Shown here: piece after piece, positions 1 through 6,412 of the stretch
Layout: every line of letters starts with the position of its first letter
How positions within the stretch are numbered: position 1 is the stretch's first letter
Source of the DNA: JACCQS01 sp050999295
GTDB taxonomy: Bacteria > Actinomycetota > Actinomycetes > Mycobacteriales > Geodermatophilaceae
NCBI GenBank assembly: GCA_050999295.1
Contig: JBPCPI010000012.1
Coordinates: forward strand, 1-19,936
DNA: 19,936 nucleotides
Direction: 5' to 3'
The notes under the pieces: model-generated
Database searches by the model: none
What the model saw: the letters and a program-made list of their open reading frames with translations, nothing else
What the model was told of the DNA's origin: nothing
Translations under genes and position numbers: made by a program

Positions 1-711
1 GAGCTCACCGGTGAGATCACCGGGATGGGTGTGCTGCGCATGCTCGAGGCCATCCGGATCCACACCCAGAACGACATGGGCACGGTTCGCTTCTACCAGG
101 CTTCGAGTTCGGAGATGTTCGGGAAGGTCCGGGAGAACCCACAGCGGGAAACCACGCCCTTCCACCCGCGCTCGCCCTACGGTGTGGCCAAGACCTTCGG
201 CCACTACATGACCGTGAATTACCGGGAGTCCTACGACGCCTTCGCCTGCTCGGGGATCCTCTTCAACCACGAGAGCCCCCGCCGGGGACACGAGTTCGTG
301 ACCCGGAAGGTGACCCGAGCGGTCGCCAGGATCTCACTGGGCCTGCAGGACAGCGTGGCACTGGGCAACCTCGAAGCCCGACGCGACTGGGGGTATGCCG
401 GCGACTACGTCGAGGCGATGTGGCGGATGTTGCAGCAGGACACGCCTGACGACTTCGTCATCGCGACGAATGAGACGCACAGCATCCGAGAACTGCTGTC
501 GGTGGCGTTCAGGCGGGTGGGAATCGAGGACTGGGAGCGCTACGTGACCCAGGATCCGAGGTTCTTCCGGCCCGCCGAGGTTGACCTGCTCATCGGCGAT
601 GCCAGCAAGGCCAAGGAGATTCTCGGGTGGACCCCGACGGTGTCCTTCACCGACCTGATCCACATGATGGTCGATTCCGATCTGGCCCTGGCAACCGCGC
701 GCGACCGCTGA
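1..711 (+). CDS. gmd: GDP-mannose 4,6-dehydratase, 5'-truncated by window edge
   Basis: This short-chain dehydrogenase converts GDP-D-mannose to GDP-4-keto-6-deoxy-D-mannose, the precursor of GDP-fucose, GDP-rhamnose and related deoxysugars, in the cytoplasm. The reading frame is open from base 1, so about 236 C-terminal residues are present. The Rossmann N-terminus with the NADP-binding glycine motif lies outside the window; the family is usually about 330-345 residues. Visible landmarks are FYQASSSEMFG, the catalytic YxxxK as SPYGVAK, the family signature LFNHESPRRG, and the ARRDWGYAGDYVEAMW stretch that is highly typical of Gmd. The TGA stop lies 16 bases before the left end of an inserted mobile element and faces the end of a convergent methyltransferase gene. 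The neighbouring glycosyltransferases and flippase fit a role in surface-polysaccharide sugar supply. Confidence 0.93.
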   Translation, partial: ELTGEITGMGVLRMLEAIRIHTQNDMGTVRFYQASSSEMFGKVRENPQRETTPFHPRSPYGVAKTFGHYMTVNYRESYDAFACSGILFNHESPRRGHEFVTRKVTRAVARISLGLQDSVALGNLEARRDWGYAGDYVEAMWRMLQQDTPDDFVIATNETHSIRELLSVAFRRVGIEDWERYVTQDPRFFRPAEVDLLIGDASKAKEILGWTPTVSFTDLIHMMVDSDLALATARDR

Positions 712-727
712 CCTCCTGCGCCAGCTA

Positions 728-756
728 GTGGTCTCGCCCGTTAGTTCGTCGGGGGT
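728..756 (+). repeat. Left terminal inverted repeat of the element
   Basis: Starts GTGGTC directly after TA 726-727. Compared with the reverse complement of 1395-1423 it has five mismatches, all in the outer half (offsets 7, 10, 12, 14 and 15), and 14 identical inner bases (743-756). It also encodes the last residues and TAA stop (741-743) of the minus-strand passenger gene. Confidence 0.85.
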
Positions 757-1100
757 TTGGTCCAGGCGGTGGGGTCGTTGAGGTAGAGGCCGCAGGCGCA
801 GTCGAGTGCTTCGTCGGGGGTACCGACGGGGTAGCCGCTGGGCAGGGCGGCGTCCTCGTAGCTGTCGCGGCTGGCGAGGTGGATCGCGAAACCCCAGCTG
901 TTCGCCGATCCGCCGTAGCGCAGCCGGAAGAGTGGGAGCGTGGTTCCATCGCGCAGTCCGCCGTCGACGTAGACGAACTGTCCGCGGTGGCGAATGGTCA
1001 AGTCGGCCAGGTCGGGCCAGCGTTCACGTGTGCGGGTGAGCAGCCGGGAGCGCAGCGACCGCTTGGTCGAGTCGGGAGGCGTGGCAGGCACGAAGGCCAT
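741..1100 (-). CDS. Conserved hypothetical protein, passenger gene of the element (about 119 aa)
   Basis: I do not recognise a function. The ATG at 1100 gives a protein starting MAFVPATPPDSTKRSLRSRL. A longer start at 1154 would run back through palindromic DNA and looks less likely. The N-terminus is basic, and the centre contains IRHRGQFVYVDGGLRDG, RLRYGGSANSWGFAIHLAS and a C-terminal DEALDCACGLYLNDPTAW. There is no signal peptide, membrane segment or obvious catalytic motif. From memory, proteins with this pattern occur as hypothetical proteins in many actinobacteria, but I cannot name a family. The gene lies wholly between the inverted repeats of the element, and its last residues and stop are encoded by the left repeat, so it moves with the element. 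Its intact frame beside a decayed transposase suggests some selection or recent arrival. Confidence 0.65.
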   Translation of the reverse strand: MAFVPATPPDSTKRSLRSRLLTRTRERWPDLADLTIRHRGQFVYVDGGLRDGTTLPLFRLRYGGSANSWGFAIHLASRDSYEDAALPSGYPVGTPDEALDCACGLYLNDPTAWTKPPTN

Positions 1101-1117
1101 GATCGCCGAGGTGTCAG

Positions 1118-1152
1118 CGTGTCGACACGGCAGCGTGCCGCGGGTGCGGCAC
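1118..1152. promoter_or_regulatory. Two adjacent palindromes upstream of the passenger gene
   Basis: A perfect 12-bp palindrome (CGTGTCGACACG, 1118-1129) is followed at 1135-1152 by a perfect 7-bp-stem hairpin (GTGCCGC, loop GGGT, GCGGCAC). Both lie within 52 bp upstream of the passenger gene's ATG at 1100, where an operator or a transcription-blocking hairpin would be placed. No protein can be assigned. Confidence 0.35.
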
Positions 1153-1242
1153 AACCGTGCCCATGCCAGTGACGACCTTGCACCGGATCGCTCTCACGGA
1201 CGGGCAGCGGCGGCTGTTGCTCGCACGCGCCCGCCGCTCTAG

Positions 1243-1395
1243 TGGCTGCTCACGCCGGATGACTTCGCCAACCTCGAGGACCTCGCCAAGAAGATCACAG
1301 CATTCGAGAAGCGTTACAACGACGCCGCCCACCCCTTCGACTGACGCTTCGATCGAACAGACCTCCACCGGTTACTCGATCGGATCGCTGCGTGA
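1243..1395 (+). pseudogene. IS630-family transposase, C-terminal remnant
   Basis: Frame 1 reads WLLTPDDFANLEDLAKK, ITAFEKRYNDAAHPFD, stop, RFDRTDLHRLLDRIAA, stop. This resembles the C-terminal tail of actinobacterial IS630 (DDE_3) transposases, in which a tryptophan normally lies between HPFD and RF. Here that TGG has become TGA (1342-1344). The DDE catalytic core is absent. A short stretch just upstream in another frame (about 1172-1240, containing LTDGQRRLLLARARR) resembles the N-terminus of such enzymes. This would fit a large internal deletion that fused the two ends of the gene, though that part is weak. Not functional. Confidence 0.65.
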
Positions 1396-1423
1396 CCCCC
1401 GACGAACTTGCAGCCGCGACCAC
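1395..1423 (-). repeat. Right terminal inverted repeat of the element
   Basis: Read on the minus strand it starts GTGGTCGCGG and is followed outward by TA 1424-1425. It begins at the second stop codon of the transposase remnant. Its outermost base supplies the third position of the TAG stop (1423-1425) of the adjacent methyltransferase gene. Confidence 0.85.
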
Positions 1424-2127
1424 TAGTCCCGCTTCACTGCGACGAGTTCGACATTGGTCGCCAGCCGGTTCAGCACCGGGACGCGAGCCAGCGCGCGGTT
1501 CAGCGCCCAGACCGCGGGGGCCAGGATCTCCCCGATCCGGCCGGTGAACAGACTCAGCGGCAGCATGTTCGCCAGCCGGATTTCCTGGACCCGGTAACCG
1601 TTCTCGGTCAGCAGCGCGCGCGCCTTGGGCACGGTGTAGAGACGGTCGTCCTGGTACTTGCCGTGGTAGTACATCCCGAGCCGCCTGGCCAGCCACTCGA
1701 GATAGGACGTCTCGTTGGGCAACTTGTAGACATACAGCGTCCCGCCGGGCTTGAGCACCCGGTCCAGTTCCACCAGGGACTTCTCCGGCTTCTGGACGTG
1801 CTCGAGTACGCCGCTGCTGAGCACCGCATCGAACCGACGGTCATCGAAGGGCAGGGCCACTGGTTCGGCCGAGTAGTGGGCGGTGATCTGCGGGTAGTAC
1901 GGCAGCGCGCGGACTCCCGCTCCATCCGGGTCATAGTCGAAGGCGGTGACCTGGACACCTCGGGCAGTCAGCAGATCGCTCATCTGGCCGAAGGCGCAAC
2001 CCCAGTCCAGCACCTGCCCGCCGGGGAAGTCCGCGGCGATCCGATCGGCCATCGCCGTGTACTCGCGCATCTGCGCGTACGAGCGGACGTTCTTGTCGTC
2101 GGTCCACTGGTCCTCGGTATTCACCAC
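1423..2127 (-). CDS. Class I SAM-dependent methyltransferase
   Basis: A cytoplasmic methyltransferase of the Methyltransf_11 type, about 234 residues from the GTG at 2127; a second GTG follows directly. Motif I is LDWGCAFGQ (residues 40-48), the acidic end of strand 2 is FDYD (63-66), and LSSGVLEHVQKPEKSL plus LKPGGTLYVYKLP are the usual later motifs. The C-terminal half contains TSYLEWLARRLGMYYHGKYQDDRLYT. The open frame extends much further upstream, but that part overlaps the amidase gene and has its shadow composition. The gene lies 52 bp downstream of the amidase gene on the same strand and probably shares its transcript. Glycan or lipid-intermediate methylation is plausible from context; the substrate is unknown. 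The TAG stop overlaps the TA target site of the element. Confidence 0.85.
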   Translation of the reverse strand: MVNTEDQWTDDKNVRSYAQMREYTAMADRIAADFPGGQVLDWGCAFGQMSDLLTARGVQVTAFDYDPDGAGVRALPYYPQITAHYSAEPVALPFDDRRFDAVLSSGVLEHVQKPEKSLVELDRVLKPGGTLYVYKLPNETSYLEWLARRLGMYYHGKYQDDRLYTVPKARALLTENGYRVQEIRLANMLPLSLFTGRIGEILAPAVWALNRALARVPVLNRLATNVELVAVKRD

Positions 2128-2179
2128 GGTCAGCCAGGTTACCGGGCCTGCCGATGACCGATGATCCTGACGCGCAGGG

Positions 2180-4069
2180 CTAGATGCGCTCCGGACGCGC
2201 CGTGCCGATGCCATCCCCGCCGACGGCGTCCCAGTTTCCGGTGAAGGGAAACTCCCAGGGGTTCCCGTACCCGAAGAACCGCTCCGGGGCACCGCCGGTG
2301 AAGCTGTTGCGCAGATACCAGTAGCCCGCTGCGTAGACGCCGATATCGGTGCGTCCGTCGCCGTTGTAGTCGGCCGGCACCGGGACCGCGCCGTAGAATC
2401 CGTACTGCAGGATCGTGCTGGCGCTGCCACCGTTGTTGCTGTTGCGAATCCACCAGTTACCGGTGTTCGAGTCCCAGATACCGATGGTGTCGATTCCGTC
2501 GCCGTTCCAGTCCCCGACCACCGGCATGGCCTCGTACCAGCCGTAGCCGAACTGCGCGATGGTCGGATTCCCAGGCGAGGCCGTATCCCGCAGGTACCAG
2601 TTGGTGCCGTCGTAGACACCGATCCCGTCGACGCCGTCGCCGTTCCAGTCACCACAGACCGGGCGCCAGGTCACCCCACCGTAGGAGAAGGAGAGGTCGG
2701 CCGGCCCGCGGCCGATCGTGAACCGGATGCTCCAGTAGCCGCGATCGAAGACTGCGAGGTCGTCACGACCGTCTCCGTTGAAGTCGCAGGCCAGCGACGT
2801 GCCGTAGGCCCGTCCGTAGCCGTACGTCGCCTCGGCGGGGCCGGGCGCTGCCTCGTTGCGCAACTGCTGCAGGCGTTCGGTCGGCCCGGCCTGCATGTGC
2901 TGCAGAGTCCGCTGCCGTAGCCAGTCCATGTACGCGTACGCGTACCGACCCGGACAGGTGGTGCTGCCGACGTCGCGGTGCGCGAAGATCACCGGCAGAT
3001 CGACGCGGGTCCCCTCTGGGTACTTGGAGGTGCCGCCGCCACTGGAGACGAGCGTCGTCCGGTTGAGCGGATAGACCTGGTAGAGAGAGAACTTCCAGGC
3101 GATGACCGCGGAGACGGAGTTCAACATGTCGTAGGTGGGTTCCACCTCCTCGTAGTTGCCCAGCATCGACACCCCGACGGTGTAGGTGTTGAAGCCGCCG
3201 GCGTGCGCTCCCATCACCGTGCTGGCGATCCCGCCGTACCGGCCTTCCCAGATTCGTCCGAACTTGTCGACGACGAAGTTGTAGCCGATGTCGCCCCAAC
3301 CACGGCTCTCGGCATGGAAGGCATAGATCGACCGCAGGATCTGCGGCACTTCGGCCGCGGTGTAGTTGTTCGAATCCGCCGTGTGGTGAACGGTGCCCGC
3401 CTTCAGGGTCGAGGCGTATTCCGGGTCCCAGCTTCGAATGCCCTCGTCGGCACCCCACTGCTGGCGCGAATAGATCGGTGGCTGCCAGGCATCAGCGTTC
3501 GCCGTATCGGGCGCTGAATCGGGTTCCGGGATCGTGTCCGCCGCGGACTGCCTCGGATCGATCAGGATCAGTCGAACGTCGGTCGGGGCCACTCCGCTGC
3601 GAGTCACGAGTTCGACCTCGACACCGTAGGCGGCATTGGTCCAGACCGGCTCGGTCCCGCCGCGGAGGTCTCCGTCGCGGGCGGCATCCGGATTTGCGGC
3701 ATTGACGCCACTGATGTCAACCTCGGACCAAGAACCCCAGGTTCCGGCCGCATCCTTGACTCTGATCTTCACGACCACGTCGACGACGCCGGCATCCAGT
3801 GCCCACGTGACCCCCGCAGCCGTGAAGAGTTCGCTGTCCGGCTCGCTGAGGGTCAGCGTGGGCAGTGTCTCGAGGCCAGGAACGGGTTCGGTGAGACCCG
3901 GTTGCACCTCGGCGCCAGGCGCTGGCGCGACCGCCGAGCCCAACGCAATCTCCTCCGTCGATGACTCGATCGGCTCGGGATCAGGCTGGGCGTCGGCCAT
4001 AACGGGGAGCACGAGCACGACACCGATAGCGGTCGCGGTGCACAGCAGCGAGGAGAACAAGCGTCGCAC
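2180..4069 (-). CDS. Secreted PGRP / N-acetylmuramoyl-L-alanine amidase-like protein with C-terminal FG-GAP repeats
   Basis: A 629-residue exported protein. The signal peptide is MRRLFSSLLCTATAIGVVLVL with a likely cleavage near ADA-Q (residues 25-28). A linker and beta-rich N-terminal region (to about 190) precede a peptidoglycan-recognition/amidase_2 domain (about 198-390). Predicted zinc ligands are H228 in TVHHTAD, H364 in FAHRDVGSTTCPG and C372, with the tyrosine of GYNFVVD. Residues 425-629 hold four clear FG-GAP/VCBS-type repeats (DFNGDGRDD, DWNGDGVDG, DWNGDGIDT, DYNGDGRTD) and a degenerate fifth (NWDAVGGDG). The GTG at 4069 has GGGGGT seven bases upstream. The family includes mycobacterial Rv3811-type proteins, which are also encoded near arabinogalactan genes. 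With the ligands present it could cleave stem peptides or only bind the wall. The gene is transcribed away from the palindromic region at 4118-4190. Confidence 0.9.
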   Translation of the reverse strand: MRRLFSSLLCTATAIGVVLVLPVMADAQPDPEPIESSTEEIALGSAVAPAPGAEVQPGLTEPVPGLETLPTLTLSEPDSELFTAAGVTWALDAGVVDVVVKIRVKDAAGTWGSWSEVDISGVNAANPDAARDGDLRGGTEPVWTNAAYGVEVELVTRSGVAPTDVRLILIDPRQSAADTIPEPDSAPDTANADAWQPPIYSRQQWGADEGIRSWDPEYASTLKAGTVHHTADSNNYTAAEVPQILRSIYAFHAESRGWGDIGYNFVVDKFGRIWEGRYGGIASTVMGAHAGGFNTYTVGVSMLGNYEEVEPTYDMLNSVSAVIAWKFSLYQVYPLNRTTLVSSGGGTSKYPEGTRVDLPVIFAHRDVGSTTCPGRYAYAYMDWLRQRTLQHMQAGPTERLQQLRNEAAPGPAEATYGYGRAYGTSLACDFNGDGRDDLAVFDRGYWSIRFTIGRGPADLSFSYGGVTWRPVCGDWNGDGVDGIGVYDGTNWYLRDTASPGNPTIAQFGYGWYEAMPVVGDWNGDGIDTIGIWDSNTGNWWIRNSNNGGSASTILQYGFYGAVPVPADYNGDGRTDIGVYAAGYWYLRNSFTGGAPERFFGYGNPWEFPFTGNWDAVGGDGIGTARPERI

Positions 4070-4117
4070 GGCGACCCCCGTCGGTGAGAGATGCGGGAAG
4101 GGAGCTGCTCAATACGG

Positions 4118-4190
4118 AGCGTATGGAAGCAGTTCCATGTAGTTACAACATGCGTCACTCTGACACATCTAGTCACATATGTAACTACCA
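4118..4190. promoter_or_regulatory. Divergent promoter/operator region with nested inverted and direct repeats
   Basis: The segment lies between the divergent amidase (start 4069, minus) and GT2 (start 4255, plus) genes and is visibly more AT-rich than its surroundings. It contains ATGGAA-N4-TTCCAT (4123-4138), a 9-bp inverted repeat GTAGTTACA (4139-4147) / TGTAACTAC (4180-4188), and four GT[A/C]AC half-sites: 4142-4146 on the minus strand, and 4154-4158, 4172-4176 and 4181-4185 on the plus strand. The last pair forms a 9-bp-phased direct repeat, GTCACATATGTAAC. A possible minus promoter is TTGTAA (4148-4143) with TACGCT (4123-4118). A possible plus -10 is TAGCCT (4211-4216). The GTCAC/GTAAC tandem resembles binding sites of the MtrA response regulator, which controls cell-wall hydrolases in actinobacteria; that identification is inference. 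Confidence 0.5.
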
Positions 4191-4254
4191 AGTCCGAGAT
4201 ACCGGGCGGGTAGCCTGGCCTGACCGAATCCAGCCGCCCTACCCGGAACGGACC

Positions 4255-5529
4255 ATGACCCGAGCAGTTACCCCGCCTGCTTGTGAGCTGACCATCGTCA
4301 TGCCCTGCCTGAACGAGGCAGAGACACTCGGGGCCTGCATCGCGAAGGCCTTGGGGTATCTCGATCGATCGGGCGTCCCGGGCGAGGTGGTGATTGCCGA
4401 CAACGGCAGCACAGACGGTTCGCAGGAGATCGCCACCGCCCTGGGCGCCCGCGTCGTGGCTGTGTCCGACAAGGGTTACGGCAGCGCCCTGATGGGCGGG
4501 ATTCGCGCCGCGCGCGGCACGTTCGTGATCATGGGTGACGCCGATGACAGCTACGACTTCGGGCACCTGGACCTGTTCGTCGAGCAACTGCGCGACGGCG
4601 CCGACCTGGTGATGGGTAATCGATTCCGGGGCGGTATCGAGCCCGGCGCGATGCCGAAACTCCACAAGTATCTCGGCAACCCCGTGCTATCCGGGATCGG
4701 AAAGCTGCTCTTCGGCAGCCACGTCGGTGACTTCCACTGTGGACTGCGCGGCTTTCGCCGGGAGAAGATTCTCGGGTTGGGGCTGACCACGACCGGCATG
4801 GAGTTCGCCAGCGAGGTCGTGGTCAAGGCAAGCCTTGCCCGGTTGGACATTCACGAGGTACCCACCACGCTGAGCAAGGACGGCCGGAGCAGGCCACCCC
4901 ACCTGCGTAGCTGGCGGGACGGTTGGCGACATCTGCGCTTCCTGCTGATCTTCAGTCCGCGGTGGCTGTTCCTCTTCCCGGGGCTGGTGGCCTTCGTCAT
5001 CGGGGTGAGCGTGACCCTGACCCTCCTGATCACCCCGGTCAAGATCGGCCCGTTCGGCCTCGACGTCGGGACGATGCTCTACAGCTCCGCGCTGACCATC
5101 CTCGGCTACCTGTCGGTGCTGTTCTCGGTGCTCACCAAGATCTATGCCTCACACGAGGGCATCCTGCCGATGAGTCCGCGCTATCGCCGCCTGGTCGAGA
5201 AGCTGAGCGTCGAGCGCGGGCTGGTCGTCGGGTTGACCATCTTCGTGCTGGGAATCGTGATCGCATTCGCTCAGGTCCTGCGCTGGAGCGATTTCGGCTT
5301 TGGCGCCTTGGACGTCGCGCAGACCGTCCGCGTCGCCATCCCGGCGGTCCTCGGCATGGTGCTCGGGTTCACCACGATCATGTTCAGCATGTTCTCCGGG
5401 ATCATGACCATCCCCACCACCGGTGACTCGAAGCTGCTGCGCCCCCCCGTGGAACTCGTGGAGCGGGCCGAGGATCTCGCCGCGAAAGCCGAGCAGCCGG
5501 TCCAGCGCAGCGGTCAGCCGGTCGGCTAG
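4255..5529 (+). CDS. Membrane-anchored GT2-family glycosyltransferase (DPM1/GtrB-like)
   Basis: A 424-residue enzyme with a cytoplasmic GT-A domain (about 10-240) and roughly four C-terminal membrane segments (about 242-400). It probably transfers a sugar from a nucleotide donor to polyprenyl phosphate at the inner membrane face. The ATG at 4255 is chosen because ELTIVMPCLNEAETLGACI follows at once; the open frame upstream runs through the promoter region. Landmarks are VVIADNGSTDGS, the metal-binding acidic cluster MGDADDSYDF (D95, D97, D98), MGNRFRGGIEPGAMP and VGDFHCGLRGFRRE, all common in this subfamily. The tail after the last helix is Glu/Gln-rich. Donor and product cannot be read from sequence. 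It is convergent with the methyltransferase gene at 5575, with 45 bp between the stops. Confidence 0.9.
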   Translation: MTRAVTPPACELTIVMPCLNEAETLGACIAKALGYLDRSGVPGEVVIADNGSTDGSQEIATALGARVVAVSDKGYGSALMGGIRAARGTFVIMGDADDSYDFGHLDLFVEQLRDGADLVMGNRFRGGIEPGAMPKLHKYLGNPVLSGIGKLLFGSHVGDFHCGLRGFRREKILGLGLTTTGMEFASEVVVKASLARLDIHEVPTTLSKDGRSRPPHLRSWRDGWRHLRFLLIFSPRWLFLFPGLVAFVIGVSVTLTLLITPVKIGPFGLDVGTMLYSSALTILGYLSVLFSVLTKIYASHEGILPMSPRYRRLVEKLSVERGLVVGLTIFVLGIVIAFAQVLRWSDFGFGALDVAQTVRVAIPAVLGMVLGFTTIMFSMFSGIMTIPTTGDSKLLRPPVELVERAEDLAAKAEQPVQRSGQPVG

Positions 5530-5572
5530 CCACCCCCGCTGATCTCGAGATCGTCAAGTGGACGAAGCCGAC
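5521..5572. terminator. Possible bidirectional terminator between convergent genes (weak)
   Basis: A 7-bp inverted repeat GTCGGCT (5521-5527) / AGCCGAC (5566-5572) spans the two convergent stop codons and encloses a 12-bp palindrome, GATCTCGAGATC (5541-5552). The outer loop is long (38 nt) and there is no T-run, so the assignment rests mainly on position. Confidence 0.2.
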
Positions 5573-5574
5573 TC

Positions 5575-6306
5575 CTAGCGGGCTTCGAGAACGAAGATGG
5601 ACGACTCCCCTTGGCCGGGGCGCACCACGAGCCGTCCGGCGAGGAACTGGCCGAGCGCGGGCAGAGCGTAGCGAGGCGCCTCCCACAGGCGGGATCCGCC
5701 CGCGTAGGGCGGGTTCCACATGCCGTCGCTGCCCTCGAGGACCACCTCGAGCCCGCGATCAGCGAAGAAGCGGCGCCACTGACCGTGTGACTTCAGGTTG
5801 ATGTGTGTCGGATCCGAGAACGCGTCCCATGACTCACCCAGCATCCGATGCGCTCGCCCGCCGAGATCCGGCGTGACGACCAGCATCCGGCCGCCTGGGC
5901 GCACCACCCGCTTCCAGACCTTGATGATCTCGTCGGCAGTCTCGTCGTCGACGTGCTCCACAACGTGGATCGCCGTCAGCGTGGCCACCGAGTGGTCGGT
6001 GATGTCGGCAAGCGCGGTGGTCACCGTGCATCCGGGTGCGGTCTCGCGGGCGCGGGCAGCAGAGAAGTCCGAGATCTCGAAGCCCGAGGCTGGACCCAGC
6101 CCGGACAGACGTCGCAGGAGATGGCCTGTCCCGCAACCGAAGTCGAAGTACGGGCCGCCGGCGCCATAGCGATCGGCCAGCCGTACGTAGAACCGCAGGG
6201 CCGGGCGGTCCCCGATCTGGCCGTTAGATTCGTAGTACGACTCGTCGTAATGGCCGGGGTCCTGCTCGGAGCGGCCCAGCTGCGATCCGTTCTGATCGGC
6301 ACTCAT
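5575..6306 (-). CDS. Class I SAM-dependent methyltransferase
   Basis: A 243-residue cytoplasmic methyltransferase of the Methyltransf_23 type. FDFGCGTGH (54-62) is motif I, FEISDFS marks the end of strand 2, and AIHVVEHVDDETADEI and VVRPGGRMLVVTPDL are the downstream motifs. DPTHINLKSHGQWRRFF is typical of methyltransferases found in surface-polysaccharide clusters. The ATG at 6306 is supported by a GGTGGG sequence upstream. The gene is the last of three minus-strand genes and is separated from the GT4 gene by 106 bp. That gap holds a possible own -10 hexamer TAGAGT (6381-6376). It is only distantly similar to the methyltransferase at 1423-2127. A glycan or glycolipid substrate is likely from context, but not proven. 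Confidence 0.87.
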   Translation of the reverse strand: MSADQNGSQLGRSEQDPGHYDESYYESNGQIGDRPALRFYVRLADRYGAGGPYFDFGCGTGHLLRRLSGLGPASGFEISDFSAARARETAPGCTVTTALADITDHSVATLTAIHVVEHVDDETADEIIKVWKRVVRPGGRMLVVTPDLGGRAHRMLGESWDAFSDPTHINLKSHGQWRRFFADRGLEVVLEGSDGMWNPPYAGGSRLWEAPRYALPALGQFLAGRLVVRPGQGESSIFVLEAR

Positions 6307-6375
6307 GCCGATGCACCCACCTGCCGTGGCGTCATGTTCTGCCCCTCGTTGCCGGATCCGTCACCCAGCACCTGG

Positions 6376-6381
6376 ACTCTA
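6376..6381 (-). promoter_or_regulatory. Possible -10 hexamer for the methyltransferase gene
   Basis: TAGAGT on the minus strand, 70 bp upstream of the ATG at 6306 in the 106-bp gap after the GT4 gene. No good -35 is visible. It fits the TANNNT pattern seen before other genes here. Confidence 0.22.
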
Positions 6382-6412
6382 CGGGCAACCGGATTCGCGA
6401 CCGTCGGCCTGA

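Larger units (their letters stand above)
728..1423. mobile_element. Small IS630/Tc1-type element with terminal inverted repeats and a passenger gene
   Basis: The 696-bp segment is bounded by inverted repeats at 728-756 and 1395-1423 that match at 24 of 29 positions, including an uninterrupted inner 14 bp. A TA dinucleotide lies immediately outside each end (726-727 and 1424-1425), the duplication expected from IS630/Tc1-mariner transposition. Inside, the plus strand carries the decayed C-terminus of an IS630-type transposase, and the minus strand carries an intact 118-codon gene. The element sits between the stop codons of convergent gmd and a methyltransferase. Removing it with one TA leaves both genes intact, because the methyltransferase TAG stop is re-formed by the flanking G. 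It cannot encode a full transposase, so it is presumably non-autonomous or dead. The repeats and TA are seen directly; the family call rests on the transposase fragment. Confidence 0.8.

Noticed and set aside
2128..2655. Long N-terminal extension of the methyltransferase frame
   Set aside because: It overlaps the amidase gene on the same strand, is Thr/Ser/Arg/Gly-rich shadow sequence, and the methyltransferase fold begins just after GTG 2127.
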